Below are positions 32,359-41,345 of a stretch of 61,399 bases of DNA, piece after piece. The DNA comes from Rhodoplanes sp. (GTDB lineage Bacteria > Pseudomonadota > Alphaproteobacteria > Rhizobiales > Xanthobacteraceae), in contig NZ_JACAAX010000040.1 of assembly GCF_013377085.1 (NCBI RefSeq), positions 1 through 61,399 on the forward strand, written 5' to 3'. Under the pieces are notes generated by a model, which searched no databases, was not told the DNA's origin, and saw nothing but the letters and a program-made list of their open reading frames with translations. The position numbers were made by a program, and so were the translations under genes. Numbering within the stretch: position 1 is the stretch's first letter; each line of letters begins with the position of its first letter.

Positions 32359-33411
32359 TCACTTCGCCCCCACGGGAGCGGCCGAAGCCGTCCGTGCCGG
32401 TGCCGGGCCGACCAGGACCGGATAGTCCTTGATCATGCTGACGCCGTTGAGCGGCTTGGCGACACCTTCGTGGCAGGTGGCACAGTTCACCTTCGCGACG
32501 TCTCCCGTCGGCCCGAGGCGGGACGCGGGGAACACCGGAGTCAGGGGCTCGAGGAACTGCGTGTTGATGTCACGCACCAGTCGAATCCCGTGCCAGGCGG
32601 TGAGACGTTGCGGGGTGCTCTCGTTCCACCCGAAGAAGTCCCGCGAGTTGTGGCAGTACGTGCAGTTGACCCCGAGCCCCTTCGAGATGTGCATCATGAG
32701 GCTGTAGGTCCACTCGGTCTGCTTGATCGACACCCGGCTGGTCCCCGGCAACGCCGTGCCGGATTGCACCCGAATTTCCTTCCCGTCCTTGATGAAGGGC
32801 GTGAACGGATCGACCGGAAGCGCCGTGAGGCCGCCCGCCGCCGAAGCGACGTTCTGGCCGGCGAGATTGCCTGCCGCGCCCTGCGCCGTCCGCGGCGAAT
32901 CGGCGTACCAGACATTCGCCGGAACCGGCTGCCCACGGTGGCAGGCCCAGCAGGTGACGCCCGTGTCGACCACGTGCGTCTTCCAGCTACCGTTGATGTA
33001 GCGGACCATCTCCAGCATGCGGCGGGAGACGATCTTGGTGTAGGGACGATCCGCGGCGAGATCGTTCTCGTCGTGGCAGTAGGCGCAGCCCTGCTCGGGC
33101 GACACCCAGGTCGTCATGTCCGTCATCAGCCTCAGGAGCTCGTTGGCGTCCATGTCGCCGAGAACCTTGAGGTTGGTGTAGACCGACGAAGCCTTCTGGC
33201 CGGCCTTGTCGGTCGGCGGTGCGGCTTCGGGCAGGACGTTGGCTCGCACCTTGGCCCGGTCGACTCGCGGATTGGAGATTTCCTCCATCGCGAGCCCGCG
33301 ATATCCGCGCTGAACGCTGTCCACCGGCGGAAACTCGAACGAGTAAAACACCAGAAGAAAAGCGAGGGCGGCGGAGATCCCGGCCAGCAGGCGCATCGTG
33401 AAGACGCTCAT
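32359..33411 (-). CDS. pufC: Reaction centre tetraheme cytochrome c subunit
   Basis: 350 residues with four CxxCH heme sites at 109-113 (CAYCH), 154-158 (CWACH), 250-254 (CTYCH) and 310-314 (CATCH). It donates electrons to the special pair from the periplasm. The N-terminus MSVFTMRLLAGISAALAFLL is a single hydrophobic anchor. There is no cysteine near its end, so no lipoprotein processing site is visible, unlike the Blastochloris viridis subunit. The start lies 2 bases after the pufM stop. Confidence 0.96.
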   Translation of the reverse strand: MSVFTMRLLAGISAALAFLLVFYSFEFPPVDSVQRGYRGLAMEEISNPRVDRAKVRANVLPEAAPPTDKAGQKASSVYTNLKVLGDMDANELLRLMTDMTTWVSPEQGCAYCHDENDLAADRPYTKIVSRRMLEMVRYINGSWKTHVVDTGVTCWACHRGQPVPANVWYADSPRTAQGAAGNLAGQNVASAAGGLTALPVDPFTPFIKDGKEIRVQSGTALPGTSRVSIKQTEWTYSLMMHISKGLGVNCTYCHNSRDFFGWNESTPQRLTAWHGIRLVRDINTQFLEPLTPVFPASRLGPTGDVAKVNCATCHEGVAKPLNGVSMIKDYPVLVGPAPARTASAAPVGAK

Positions 33412-33413
33412 GA

Positions 33414-34385
33414 CTAGCCTCCCGGAACCAGGGTTGGGTCGATCACCAGCGGGAACACCGCGGGATACGACGGTGCCACGCCGTGCTTGACGGCCCAGAG
33501 GTACCAATTGTCGACCACCGTGCCGGTCAGCAGAATGCCGATGCCGCCCGTCAAGGTGACCAGGACCGCGAACCACCAACCCCAGCGATGGATGGATTCC
33601 GCCGTGGCGTTGAAGCCCATGGTCCAGCGCCAGAACAGCGCCGCCCGCTCGTATGCGGTGCCGCGATCGACGATCTGCTCGACTTCCCTCTCACCGCCGA
33701 AATGACTGACGGCCAGGATGGTCGCGCCGTGCATCGCAAAGAGCACCGCCGAGCCATACAGAAACGCAATCGAGAGCATGTGGAAGGGATTGTAGAACAG
33801 ATTGCCGTAGCGGATCGAGAACGCCGCCGTCCAGTCGAGATGCGGGAAGATCCCGAACGGCACGGCCTCTGCCCAGCTTCCCATCAGAATCGGACGGAAG
33901 AAACCGAGCGAGAGATACAGGAAGATCGCCGACGCGAAGGCCCAGGCGAGATGGGTACCCATCCCGAGTACGCGCGCGCGCCGATAGACCCGCACCCACC
34001 ACAAGAGAATCGAGAGCGTCAGGAAGAACCCCGCCATGAGCCACCATCCACCCTCGTTCAAGGGCGGGATGTGGAGCCCGTAGGCAGGCGCCGGCGGCTC
34101 GAGAGCGAGCCACGGCAGTTGCCGGACGAACTGGATCGGATCCCAGTTCACCGAGGCGAACATGTTCAGACCGATGATCTCGAATGCGATGAAGCCGCAG
34201 AGCAGCGAGGCGAGGCCGGTGAATCCGAGATAGACCGGACCGATTTGGGCGTCGCCGAGCTTGCCGAGCCAGTAGGAGTGGAGTCCGTGGCCCACCCTGT
34301 GCCCCGAGGGGCCATCCACCGGGACACCCGGATAATGGGGTCCCCGGATCTGCACCTGGGTGAAGATGTTCTGATATTCAGCCAT
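33414..34385 (-). CDS. pufM: Reaction centre M subunit
   Basis: 323 residues starting [20 protein letters not shown], with five membrane helices. Pigment-binding histidines fall in [20 protein letters not shown], and iron/quinone-site histidines in [20 protein letters not shown] and [10 protein letters not shown]. It forms the core heterodimer with PufL. The start has GGAGGG 7 bases upstream, and the gene is 12 bp after pufL. Confidence 0.97.
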   Translation of the reverse strand: MAEYQNIFTQVQIRGPHYPGVPVDGPSGHRVGHGLHSYWLGKLGDAQIGPVYLGFTGLASLLCGFIAFEIIGLNMFASVNWDPIQFVRQLPWLALEPPAPAYGLHIPPLNEGGWWLMAGFFLTLSILLWWVRVYRRARVLGMGTHLAWAFASAIFLYLSLGFFRPILMGSWAEAVPFGIFPHLDWTAAFSIRYGNLFYNPFHMLSIAFLYGSAVLFAMHGATILAVSHFGGEREVEQIVDRGTAYERAALFWRWTMGFNATAESIHRWGWWFAVLVTLTGGIGILLTGTVVDNWYLWAVKHGVAPSYPAVFPLVIDPTLVPGG

Positions 34386-34397
34386 GAGAGCCCCCTC

Positions 34398-35222
34398 CTA
34401 ACGCCAGATCGGGAGGTTGAGCCACCAGCTCCACCACTCCGGCCAGCCGCGTGTCCAGAACGGCCCGCTGATGATGATGCAGACGGCGCTCCAGAATGCT
34501 GCACTGACCGCCAGGAACAACCCGAGCCGATGAATGCCGAGCGTCCCGATGGAGTAGCCGATCGTGTCTCGGAAGATCGTGTTCTCCTGCTCCGCCCCCT
34601 TCACCACCTCACCCGCCTTTGGATTGGCGGCCGAGACGATCAAGGACCCGTGCATGGCGAGCGCGAGCGCGTTCGTGAAGAAGAACGTGATCGCGAGCAT
34701 GTGCGCGGGGTTGTAGTGGAAGTGCAGGAACTGGTACCCGGTGTTCGACACCCAGTCGAGGTGACTCATGATGCCGTAGGGGAAACCATGCCCCCAGGCG
34801 CCCATGAGCAACGGCCGGATGACGACCAACGAGACGTAAGCGAAGATGGCAAAGCTGAACGCGACCGGGATGTGATAGCCCATGCCGAGCTTGCGGGCGA
34901 TTTCCGCCTGGCGCAATGCCCAGGAACAGAAAGCGCCGAGAGCGCACACGGTGATGAGCTGCCAAAGCCCTCCTTCCTTGAGCGGTGCGAGCGCGAGCCC
35001 GTAGCTCAAGTCCGGCGGTGCGATGTTGATCTGCCAAAGGTTCCAGGTCGGCCCGAGGGCCGCGCCCCAAATAATGAGTGCCGTGCCGAGGAAGGTAAAG
35101 AAAACCGTCGTGACTCCGAAGAAGCCGACATAAAACGGCCCCACCCAGAAGTCGAAGAGGTCTCCGCCGATCAGCGTACCTCCACGGACGCGGTACTTTC
35201 GTTCAAAACTGAGCATGGCCAT
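34398..35222 (-). CDS. pufL: Reaction centre L subunit
   Basis: 274 residues starting [20 protein letters not shown], five membrane helices. Special-pair and accessory BChl ligands lie in [20 protein letters not shown] and [20 protein letters not shown]; the QB/iron segment ends [20 protein letters not shown] is 9 bases before the ATG. A hairpin-rich gap separates it from pufA, as usual for the puf messenger. Confidence 0.97.
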   Translation of the reverse strand: MAMLSFERKYRVRGGTLIGGDLFDFWVGPFYVGFFGVTTVFFTFLGTALIIWGAALGPTWNLWQINIAPPDLSYGLALAPLKEGGLWQLITVCALGAFCSWALRQAEIARKLGMGYHIPVAFSFAIFAYVSLVVIRPLLMGAWGHGFPYGIMSHLDWVSNTGYQFLHFHYNPAHMLAITFFFTNALALAMHGSLIVSAANPKAGEVVKGAEQENTIFRDTIGYSIGTLGIHRLGLFLAVSAAFWSAVCIIISGPFWTRGWPEWWSWWLNLPIWR

Positions 35223-35250
35223 TGTTGGGATCCCCCGATCGACACCGGCC

Positions 35251-35330
35251 GGCAGGCTCGCGCGCGGCCTGCCTGCTCATTGCACATCGGCGGCGGACGA
35301 GCCGAGCAAGGCGCCGAGGGCTCGTCCGCC
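35251..35330 (-). promoter_or_regulatory. pufA-pufL intercistronic hairpins
   Basis: Two stems lie in the 125-bp gap. The larger has perfect 12-bp arms GGCGGACGAGCC/GGCTCGTCCGCC (35292-35303, 35319-35330) and the smaller 7-bp arms GGCAGGC/GCCTGCC (35251-35257, 35267-35273). Neither has a T-run. In Rhodobacter, hairpins here protect pufBA mRNA from 3' decay and raise LH1 over reaction centre synthesis; the same role is likely. Confidence 0.75.
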
Positions 35331-35347
35331 GTCCTTTCTGGTCGATC

Positions 35348-35533
35348 CTACTTCGCAGGCGGAAGCGGAGCGTTCTGGGCCGCCACGGCGGGCTTCGCAC
35401 GCGGAGACTCGAGCCAGTTGAACCGGTCGGTGCTCAGCAGAATGAAATGAATCAGCAGAGCGAGACCGAACAGGAACGTGAAGAGAGCGACCAGCGTACG
35501 ACGCGGATCGAAAAGGAGCCAAGCGCGCCACAT
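35348..35533 (-). CDS. pufA: LH1 antenna alpha polypeptide
   Basis: 61 residues: [20 protein letters not shown], then the membrane span with BChl-ligating His29 ([16 protein letters not shown]) and a short Ala/Pro C-terminus. It forms the LH1 ring around the reaction centre with PufB. A good GGAGGG precedes the ATG. It lies 12 bp after pufB. Confidence 0.96.
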   Translation of the reverse strand: MWRAWLLFDPRRTLVALFTFLFGLALLIHFILLSTDRFNWLESPRAKPAVAAQNAPLPPAK

Positions 35534-35545
35534 TGTTCTTCCCTC

Positions 35546-35749
35546 CTACGAAAGGTACGAGGCCAAGTGGCTGACCGCCACGTTCATGCCGTCGACGACC
35601 GAGGCGTTCTTCGCCCACGGACGCCACATCCACGCGAGGACGTGAGCGATCGCGGCGACGACGACGAAGCCGAGGAAGCTGGAGACGAAGACGCTGTGGA
35701 ACTCCTTCGCTTCCGCTTCTGTCAGACCGGACAGAGACTTATCAGCCAT
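35546..35749 (-). CDS. pufB: LH1 antenna beta polypeptide with extended C-terminus
   Basis: 67 residues. [20 protein letters not shown] leads into the membrane span, with the ligand His in [17 protein letters not shown]. Many LH1 beta chains end within a few residues of this WRPW; here 22 more follow ([20 protein letters not shown] and two others). The coding region is otherwise normal and no frameshift is seen. The extension would face the periplasm. Confidence 0.95.
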   Translation of the reverse strand: MADKSLSGLTEAEAKEFHSVFVSSFLGFVVVAAIAHVLAWMWRPWAKNASVVDGMNVAVSHLASYLS

Positions 35750-35812
35750 GGAGATACTCTCCGATGATTGGCCTTGCGGCCGTTACCGCGCCCATCCCGC
35801 GCGGCTTGGGAA

Positions 35813-35830
35813 GTCGTGGCAAGCCACGAC
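35813..35830. repeat. Inverted repeat in the pufQ-pufB gap
   Basis: GTCGTGGC-AA-GCCACGAC forms a tight 8-bp stem with a 2-nt loop; a second 6-bp pair CGCCCG/CGGGCG lies at 35839-35857. It is probably an mRNA hairpin upstream of pufB rather than a terminator (no T-run). Confidence 0.5.
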
Positions 35831-35872
35831 GATCTCTCGCCCGGCAGCGTCGGGCGAAACTCGTGAAAGCCG

Positions 35873-36100
35873 TCATCCCATGAAGGCGAACGGAACGTAT
35901 TTGCAGGCCGCAGCCCTCGCCTCGGCAATGACGGATTTTTCGCCGCCGGACTCCGTGCTGATGCGCGACAGACGCGTCAACATGCGGCGTCCAACGGCTT
36001 CCAGCAGGAAGGCGACGAACGCCGCCGCGAAGATCAGGCGATAATCCATCGCCTCCTTCGCCGTGTGGCCTGGCATGAGGCGCTCCGTTCTCTCAGCCAT
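35873..36100 (-). CDS. PufQ-like small membrane protein
   Basis: 75 residues, MAERTERLMPGHTAKEAMDY followed by one membrane helix (RLIFAAAFVAFLLEAVGRRM) and a C-terminal segment ending KYVPFAFMG. Size, single helix and position between bchZ and pufB match PufQ, which stimulates bacteriochlorophyll production. Sequence likeness to the Rhodobacter protein is weak, so the name is tentative. ATG at 36100 has AGGAGGG seven bases upstream. Confidence 0.65.
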   Translation of the reverse strand: MAERTERLMPGHTAKEAMDYRLIFAAAFVAFLLEAVGRRMLTRLSRISTESGGEKSVIAEARAAACKYVPFAFMG

Positions 36101-36205
36101 TCGAATGCCCTCCTGTTGAATGGTCGACCGCCGGCGCAAACGCACGACGTGAATGACGTGATGCTGAAATGATCGCTTCGACGATTCCGTGGGGAAGCAC
36201 GCAGG

Positions 36206-37654
36206 TCATACCGGCTCCCCCATCGCGGTCGCGTTGACACCCATGACCCGCGCCGCCGTCACCCGCTCCTCGCCGGCGCCGCGGGCGCCGCGCTCGGCGG
36301 CGTCGCGCAGCCGCTTGGCGACGGAAATGCGCACCAGCACGGGCTCGCGCTCGACCAGGCGATCGAGCGCGACCTTGGCGGCATCGTCCCACGGCAGCTC
36401 GCGATGCAGACGCGACGGCGTCGCCTCCACCCTGTCGAGCGTCGTGCCGAGCGGCAGGATGTTGAACAGCGCATCGAACAATGCGTTGCACACCTCCTGG
36501 ATCAGATAGGTCGCCCCCGCATAGCCCATGAAGGGCGTGCCGGTGTGGCGCCGCACGATGGCACCCGGGAACGAGGCCGGTATGTAGGCGGCACGACCGC
36601 CGATCTCGGACAGATACATGCGCTCGTTGTAGCTGCCGAACAGCACGAGCGGCGTCTGCTCGTGCACGGCCTTGCGGACCGCGGCGTTGTCCGGCTTCAC
36701 GCCGGCCGAGCGCGAGAAGGCGAAGCTGCAGGGCAACCCCATCTCCTCCTCGAGGAAATGGCGGATGCCGCGCGAATAGGTCTCGGTGGCGACGATGCCG
36801 AAGCTCGCCGTGCCGAAGAAGTCCTGGGTCACCGAGCGCCACAGATCCCACAGCGGCTTGACGGTGGTGTGCAGCTCGCGGGCGATGAACGGCTCCGGAT
36901 CGAGCCCGGTGAGCTCGCCCAGCGCGCGCAAGAACTTGGTGGTCGAGTGCAGGCCGATCGGCGCCTGCAGATAGGGCCGCTCGAGCGTCTCGCACAGCAG
37001 CCGGCCGAACTCGCGATACAGGCAGACATTGACGTCGGCGTCGGCGAGCCGCGGCACGTCGGCCAGGTGGCTGCCGAGCGGGAACACCATGTTCACCTCG
37101 GCGCCGATGCCCTCGACCAGGCGCCGGATCTCGGCGAGATCGGACGGCATGTTGAAGGTGCCGTAGATGGCGCCGATGATGTTGACGCGCGGCTTCTCGC
37201 CCGGCTGGCGCGGCTTGCGGTCCGGCACCTTCTTGGGGCCGAACTCGGTCCACAGCCAATTGATGGCGCGGTTGGCGCTCTGCCACTGGTCCTCGTCGAT
37301 GGTGCGCGGCAGAAAGCGCCTGATGCCGGTCCCTTCCGGCGTCACGCCGCCGCCGATCATCTCGGCGATCGAGCCGGTGACCACCACGGCCGGCAGATCC
37401 GGGTCGAGGGTCTTGTGGGCCCGCGACATCGCAGCTTCAGTGCCGTGCTGGCCGAGCTCGGCCTCGGACAGGCCGGTGACGACGACGGGCAGCTCGTGCG
37501 GCGGCAGCGCGTCGGTGTAGTGCAGCACCGCCGTGACGGGCAGGTTCTCGCAGCCGACCGGGCCGTCGATGATCACCTGCAGGCCCTTGATCGCGGTGAA
37601 CGCGTAGACCGAGCCCCAGTAGCCGCCGGCGCGATCGTGGTCGAGGATGAGCAT
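36206..37654 (-). CDS. bchZ: Chlorophyllide a oxidoreductase subunit Z
   Basis: 482 residues starting [20 protein letters not shown], with [20 protein letters not shown] and [20 protein letters not shown], typical of the BchZ (NifK-like) subunit. With BchX and BchY it reduces the C7-C8 bond of chlorophyllide a to make the bacteriochlorin ring. Its ATG overlaps the bchY stop (TGATG). Confidence 0.96.
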   Translation of the reverse strand: MLILDHDRAGGYWGSVYAFTAIKGLQVIIDGPVGCENLPVTAVLHYTDALPPHELPVVVTGLSEAELGQHGTEAAMSRAHKTLDPDLPAVVVTGSIAEMIGGGVTPEGTGIRRFLPRTIDEDQWQSANRAINWLWTEFGPKKVPDRKPRQPGEKPRVNIIGAIYGTFNMPSDLAEIRRLVEGIGAEVNMVFPLGSHLADVPRLADADVNVCLYREFGRLLCETLERPYLQAPIGLHSTTKFLRALGELTGLDPEPFIARELHTTVKPLWDLWRSVTQDFFGTASFGIVATETYSRGIRHFLEEEMGLPCSFAFSRSAGVKPDNAAVRKAVHEQTPLVLFGSYNERMYLSEIGGRAAYIPASFPGAIVRRHTGTPFMGYAGATYLIQEVCNALFDALFNILPLGTTLDRVEATPSRLHRELPWDDAAKVALDRLVEREPVLVRISVAKRLRDAAERGARGAGEERVTAARVMGVNATAMGEPV

Positions 37655-39297
37655 CAGATCATCTCCTCGGCCTTGCGCTTCTTCGCCTGCGCGGCGAGTT
37701 GGCGTCGCACTTTCTCGCGGAACTCGGGACGGGCCTTCGGAACCTCCTCGTGCACGCCGGCGGTGTCGCCGGCGCCGACGCCGCGGAACAGGTCCGTCAT
37801 CGCGTCGAAGCGCGCCTTGTTGGCCATCGCGGTGTTGACGACCTTGGCAAGCGAGCCGGCGCCGGCGACGCCCATCAGGGGCCGGGCCGAGATCAGATTG
37901 GTGAAGTAGAGCGCCGGAATGCCGCGCTCCTTGGCGTATTGCACGACCGGCGTGGTGCCTATGGCGAGATCGGGCGCGAAGGCGTCGACCGCGGCGAGAT
38001 CTTGCTCCAGCGAGGCGCGGTACTGCACCTTGACGCCCTTCGCCTCCAGCCACGCGCGGTCGTCCTCCGACCAGCGGGTGCGCGGGCAGGCGGTGCCGAC
38101 ATAGGGCACCTCGGCGCCGCTCTCGATCATCAGCCGCGCCACCAGCAGCTCGGAGCCCTCGTAGCCGGACAGCGTGATGCGGCCCCGCACCGGGTTCGCC
38201 GCGAGCGCCGCCGTGATGGCGGGCAGCATCCTGTTCTTGACGCCGTCGACCTTGCCCTGGGCGACGCCGCAGGCCTGCCCGATCGCGTCGAGCCATGCCG
38301 CCGTGCCGTCGAAGCCGACCGGTGCCGAGCCGACGATGGTGCGGCCGGCCGTCTCGAACTCGCGCAGCGAGGCGGTGTAGAACGGATGGATGGCGGCCAC
38401 GGCGGCGCAGTCGAGCGCCGCGTAGAGCTCGCGCCATTCGCGGGTCGGCACAACGGGGCCGGCGGCGAGGCCCAGCGGCTCCAGCATCATGCCGATGCCG
38501 ATCGGATCGGCCGGGAACATCTCGCCCAGCAGCGTCACGGTCGGCTTGTCGCTCTTGCCGCCGCGCGGCGCCTGCACGGGACCCTGCTCGGCCTCGGCGC
38601 GGGCATAGGCCAGCATCGCGCCGGAGAGAACGTCCTTGGCCTCGGCATGGGTCGGCACGCCGAAGCCCGGCACGTCGATGCCGATGACGCGCACGCCATT
38701 GATGGTCTTGGGCAGGAGCTGCAGCGGCACGCCCGACGCAGTCGGGACGCACAGATTGATGATCACGACGGCGTCGTGCTGGGCCGGGTCGGCGAGATTG
38801 TGGACCGCTTCGTGGATGTCCTCGAACAGTTTTCCCGTGACCAGGGTCTCGGAGCTGAACGGGACGTACCCCACACTCCGGCGAGCGCCGTAAAAGTGCG
38901 ACGTGAAGGTCAGGCCGTAGACGCAGCAAGCCGAGCCCGACAGCACGGTGGCGGTGCGGCGCATGCGCAGCCCCACCCGCAGCGAGCCGAAGGCCGGGCA
39001 CATGCTCTGCGGCTGATCGTGCGGGCCGACCGGATAGTCGGCGGCGTAGCGGTCGAGCGTCTCCGACTTGCCGGCGGCGGCCGCCGCCTTGCGCATCTCG
39101 GCGACGCCGGCATGGCAGCCGGCACCGTCCTGGTGCGCCACCGCCGCGTCCGCCACCGCCGCGTCCGCGGCGACGACACCCGCCTCGGCGGGCCGTGGCG
39201 GCGCGGCGTTCGACAGCGCCACCGAAGCGGCGGTGTCGTAGATCACCTCCGCGGTGGCGGCCGTCTCGGCGGCGGTTTCGGGTCGGCTCAGCGACAT
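37654..39297 (-). CDS. bchY: Chlorophyllide a oxidoreductase subunit Y
   Basis: 547 residues. The core (from [20 protein letters not shown] and [19 protein letters not shown]) is BchY, the NifD-like partner of BchZ. The first ~95 residues are an Ala-rich extension with a small internal repeat ([12 protein letters not shown]). It contains [10 protein letters not shown], which echoes the last residues of BchX (LEVIYDTV). ATG at 39297 lies 21 bases after the bchX stop. Confidence 0.95.
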   Translation of the reverse strand: MSLSRPETAAETAATAEVIYDTAASVALSNAAPPRPAEAGVVAADAAVADAAVAHQDGAGCHAGVAEMRKAAAAAGKSETLDRYAADYPVGPHDQPQSMCPAFGSLRVGLRMRRTATVLSGSACCVYGLTFTSHFYGARRSVGYVPFSSETLVTGKLFEDIHEAVHNLADPAQHDAVVIINLCVPTASGVPLQLLPKTINGVRVIGIDVPGFGVPTHAEAKDVLSGAMLAYARAEAEQGPVQAPRGGKSDKPTVTLLGEMFPADPIGIGMMLEPLGLAAGPVVPTREWRELYAALDCAAVAAIHPFYTASLREFETAGRTIVGSAPVGFDGTAAWLDAIGQACGVAQGKVDGVKNRMLPAITAALAANPVRGRITLSGYEGSELLVARLMIESGAEVPYVGTACPRTRWSEDDRAWLEAKGVKVQYRASLEQDLAAVDAFAPDLAIGTTPVVQYAKERGIPALYFTNLISARPLMGVAGAGSLAKVVNTAMANKARFDAMTDLFRGVGAGDTAGVHEEVPKARPEFREKVRRQLAAQAKKRKAEEMI

Positions 39298-39318
39298 GGT
39301 GCTAACGCGTGTCTCCGG

Positions 39319-40311
39319 TCAAACGGTGTCGTAAATCACTTCGAGCGACGGCTTCGGCACGAAGGTCCCGCCGCGCATGTCGTCCTGCGTCGCCGGATCG
39401 AGCACGACGTCGCGTCCGACGGTGTCGCCGGCGAACAGGCCGAGCAGGCCGTCCTGGGTGAGCGGACGCGGCCGCACCGGCGGCGCCTCCGCGACGTTCA
39501 AAGCGAGCGTCTCGAACAGCGGCGCCCATTCGGTGCCGGGCCGGCCGATGATCTGATAGGCCGCGCTCTTGCGGCGGATGTCCTCGTTGGCCGGGATCGA
39601 GGCGAGCACCGGGATGCCGGCCGCGTCGGCGAAGGCCTTGGCCTCGCCGGTGCCGTCGTCCTTGTTCACCACCATGCCGGCGACGCCGACATTGCCGCCG
39701 AGCTTGCGGAAATACTCCACGGCCGAGCAGACATTGTTCGCGACGTAGAGCGACTGCAGGTCGTTGGAGCCGACCACGATCACCTTCTGGCACATGTCGC
39801 GGGCGATCGGCAGGCCGAAGCCGCCGCACACCACGTCGCCGAGGAAATCGAGCAGCACGTAGTCGAAGCCCCACTCGTGGAAGCCGAGCTTCTCCAACAG
39901 CTCGAAGCCGTGGATGATGCCGCGTCCGCCGCAGCCGCGCCCGACCTCCGGGCCGCCGAGCTCCATGGCGAAGACGCCGTCGCGCTTGAAGCAGACGTCG
40001 CCGATCGACACCTCCTCGCCGGCGAGCTTCTTCTTCGACGAGGTCTCGATGATGGTCGGGCAGGCGCGGCCGCCGAACAGGAGCGAGGTGGTGTCGCTCT
40101 TCGGGTCGCAGCCGATCAGCAGGACGCGCTTGCCCTGCTGCGCCATCATGTAGCTGAGATTGGCGAGCGTGAAGCTCTTGCCGATGCCGCCCTTGCCGTA
40201 GATCGCGATGATCTGCGTGGCCTTGGCGGCCGCCGCCGGCACCGGATCGGGCTCGATCGCGGCTTCGGCGCGCAGACGTCCGGTCATGTCGAGCGGCACA
40301 GAGGCGTTCAT
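39319..40311 (-). CDS. bchX: Chlorophyllide a oxidoreductase iron protein
   Basis: 330 residues, NifH-like, with P-loop [20 protein letters not shown] and cluster cysteines in GPEVGRGCGGRGIIHG and [14 protein letters not shown]. It is the ATP-dependent electron donor to BchYZ. ATG at 40311 overlaps the bchC stop (ATGA). A ~32-residue linker precedes the fold. Confidence 0.97.
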   Translation of the reverse strand: MNASVPLDMTGRLRAEAAIEPDPVPAAAAKATQIIAIYGKGGIGKSFTLANLSYMMAQQGKRVLLIGCDPKSDTTSLLFGGRACPTIIETSSKKKLAGEEVSIGDVCFKRDGVFAMELGGPEVGRGCGGRGIIHGFELLEKLGFHEWGFDYVLLDFLGDVVCGGFGLPIARDMCQKVIVVGSNDLQSLYVANNVCSAVEYFRKLGGNVGVAGMVVNKDDGTGEAKAFADAAGIPVLASIPANEDIRRKSAAYQIIGRPGTEWAPLFETLALNVAEAPPVRPRPLTQDGLLGLFAGDTVGRDVVLDPATQDDMRGGTFVPKPSLEVIYDTV

Positions 40312-41249
40312 GCGTACCCTCTCCAGTCAAGGATCATCTTGAGACAGGTCGGATCGTTGAACGCGGTGCGGTACGCCGACGGCGCGTCCGCGGCGGCGCA
40401 TCGATGGGTGATCAGCCCGTCGAGCGAGAGACGCCCCTGCTCGATCAGACTCTTGACGGCGACGAGGTCGGGCTCGCGCCACTCGGCGGCGACCCGGATG
40501 GAAATCTCGCGCATGAAGGCGGGCGGGAACGCGAAGGCGAGCGGCTCGCTGTAGAAGCCGGCGAGCACGATCTGGCCCTGCGGCGCGAGCCGCCCGATCA
40601 GCGTGTCGAGCAGCTTGGAATCGCCGCTCACGTCGTAGATGGCCTTGTAGTCGCGGCGCGGATCGTCGGCCGGGTCGACCACCGTGTAGCCTTGCGCACC
40701 GTCCGCCCGGCCGGCATTGCGCTCCCACACGACAGGCGGCTCCCCGCCCGCCAGCAAGGCCAGTCGGGCGAGGAGACGACCGAGGACGCCATGCCCGACG
40801 ATGAGATCGGGTCGCGCCCGTTCGGCCCCCGACATGGCGTGGAACGCGGTCGCGGCCAACGCCATGAGGACGCCCAGCTCGTTCAAGCTGCCGTCGATGG
40901 GAAGGGCGCGGGCGCCGGGCACGACGACCCGGCTCGCGGCGCCACCGAAAAGCCCCCGCACGTCGCCGAAGCAGCGCGCGCCCGGCACGAACACGTGCTC
41001 GCCGACCACCCGGCCGGACCGCTCGCCCGCCGACGTGATCCGCCCGACCGACTCGTAGCCGGGCACCAGAGGATATCCGAGCCCCGGGAACGGCGGCATC
41101 CGACCCGACCACAACAAGCGTTCGGTACCGGTGCTGATGCCGCTCCAGTCGATGTCGACCACCACATCCTCGTCGCCGGGATGCGTGAGGTCGAGCCGAC
41201 TGAGCACGAGGCGCTCTGGCTCCTCAAGGACGACCGCAACTGTGTCCAT
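40308..41249 (-). CDS. bchC: 3-hydroxyethyl bacteriochlorophyllide a dehydrogenase
   Basis: 313 residues of the medium-chain dehydrogenase fold: MDTVAVVLEEPERLVLSRLD, DWSGISTGTERLLWSGRMPP and FPGLGYPLVPGYESVGRI are BchC hallmarks. It oxidises the C3 hydroxyethyl group to acetyl. ATG at 41249 is preceded by a modest AGAGA. Thirty further codons upstream are open but run through the promoter. It heads the bchCXYZ-puf part of the superoperon. Confidence 0.95.
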   Translation of the reverse strand: MDTVAVVLEEPERLVLSRLDLTHPGDEDVVVDIDWSGISTGTERLLWSGRMPPFPGLGYPLVPGYESVGRITSAGERSGRVVGEHVFVPGARCFGDVRGLFGGAASRVVVPGARALPIDGSLNELGVLMALAATAFHAMSGAERARPDLIVGHGVLGRLLARLALLAGGEPPVVWERNAGRADGAQGYTVVDPADDPRRDYKAIYDVSGDSKLLDTLIGRLAPQGQIVLAGFYSEPLAFAFPPAFMREISIRVAAEWREPDLVAVKSLIEQGRLSLDGLITHRCAAADAPSAYRTAFNDPTCLKMILDWRGYA

Positions 41250-41294
41250 AGCGTCTCTGGCCGTGGCGCAATAAGGCTTTACATGAACTTGAAG

Positions 41295-41338
41295 TGTCAG
41301 CCTACGCTTACTCACCCCTATGTCAAGTCGTATTGTCA
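41295..41338 (-). promoter_or_regulatory. bchC promoter overlapped by 13-bp-phased TGTCA half-sites
   Basis: On the minus strand TTGACA (41321-41326), 16 bp and TAGGCT (41299-41304) form a good promoter; the -10 is the same as that of the bchF operon. On the plus strand TGTCA occurs at 41295, 41321 and 41334, with TTACT at 41308, all on a strict 13-bp grid. TGT-N12-ACT (41295) and TGT-N12-TCA (41321) are one base off the PpsR consensus. PpsR-type control of bchC is likely. Confidence 0.7.
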
Positions 41339-41345
41339 CGTGCGT

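Noticed and set aside
35251-35330. Hairpins between pufA and pufL as a terminator
   Set aside because: No T-run follows on the minus strand. Known puf biology favours an mRNA stability role with read-through to pufLM.
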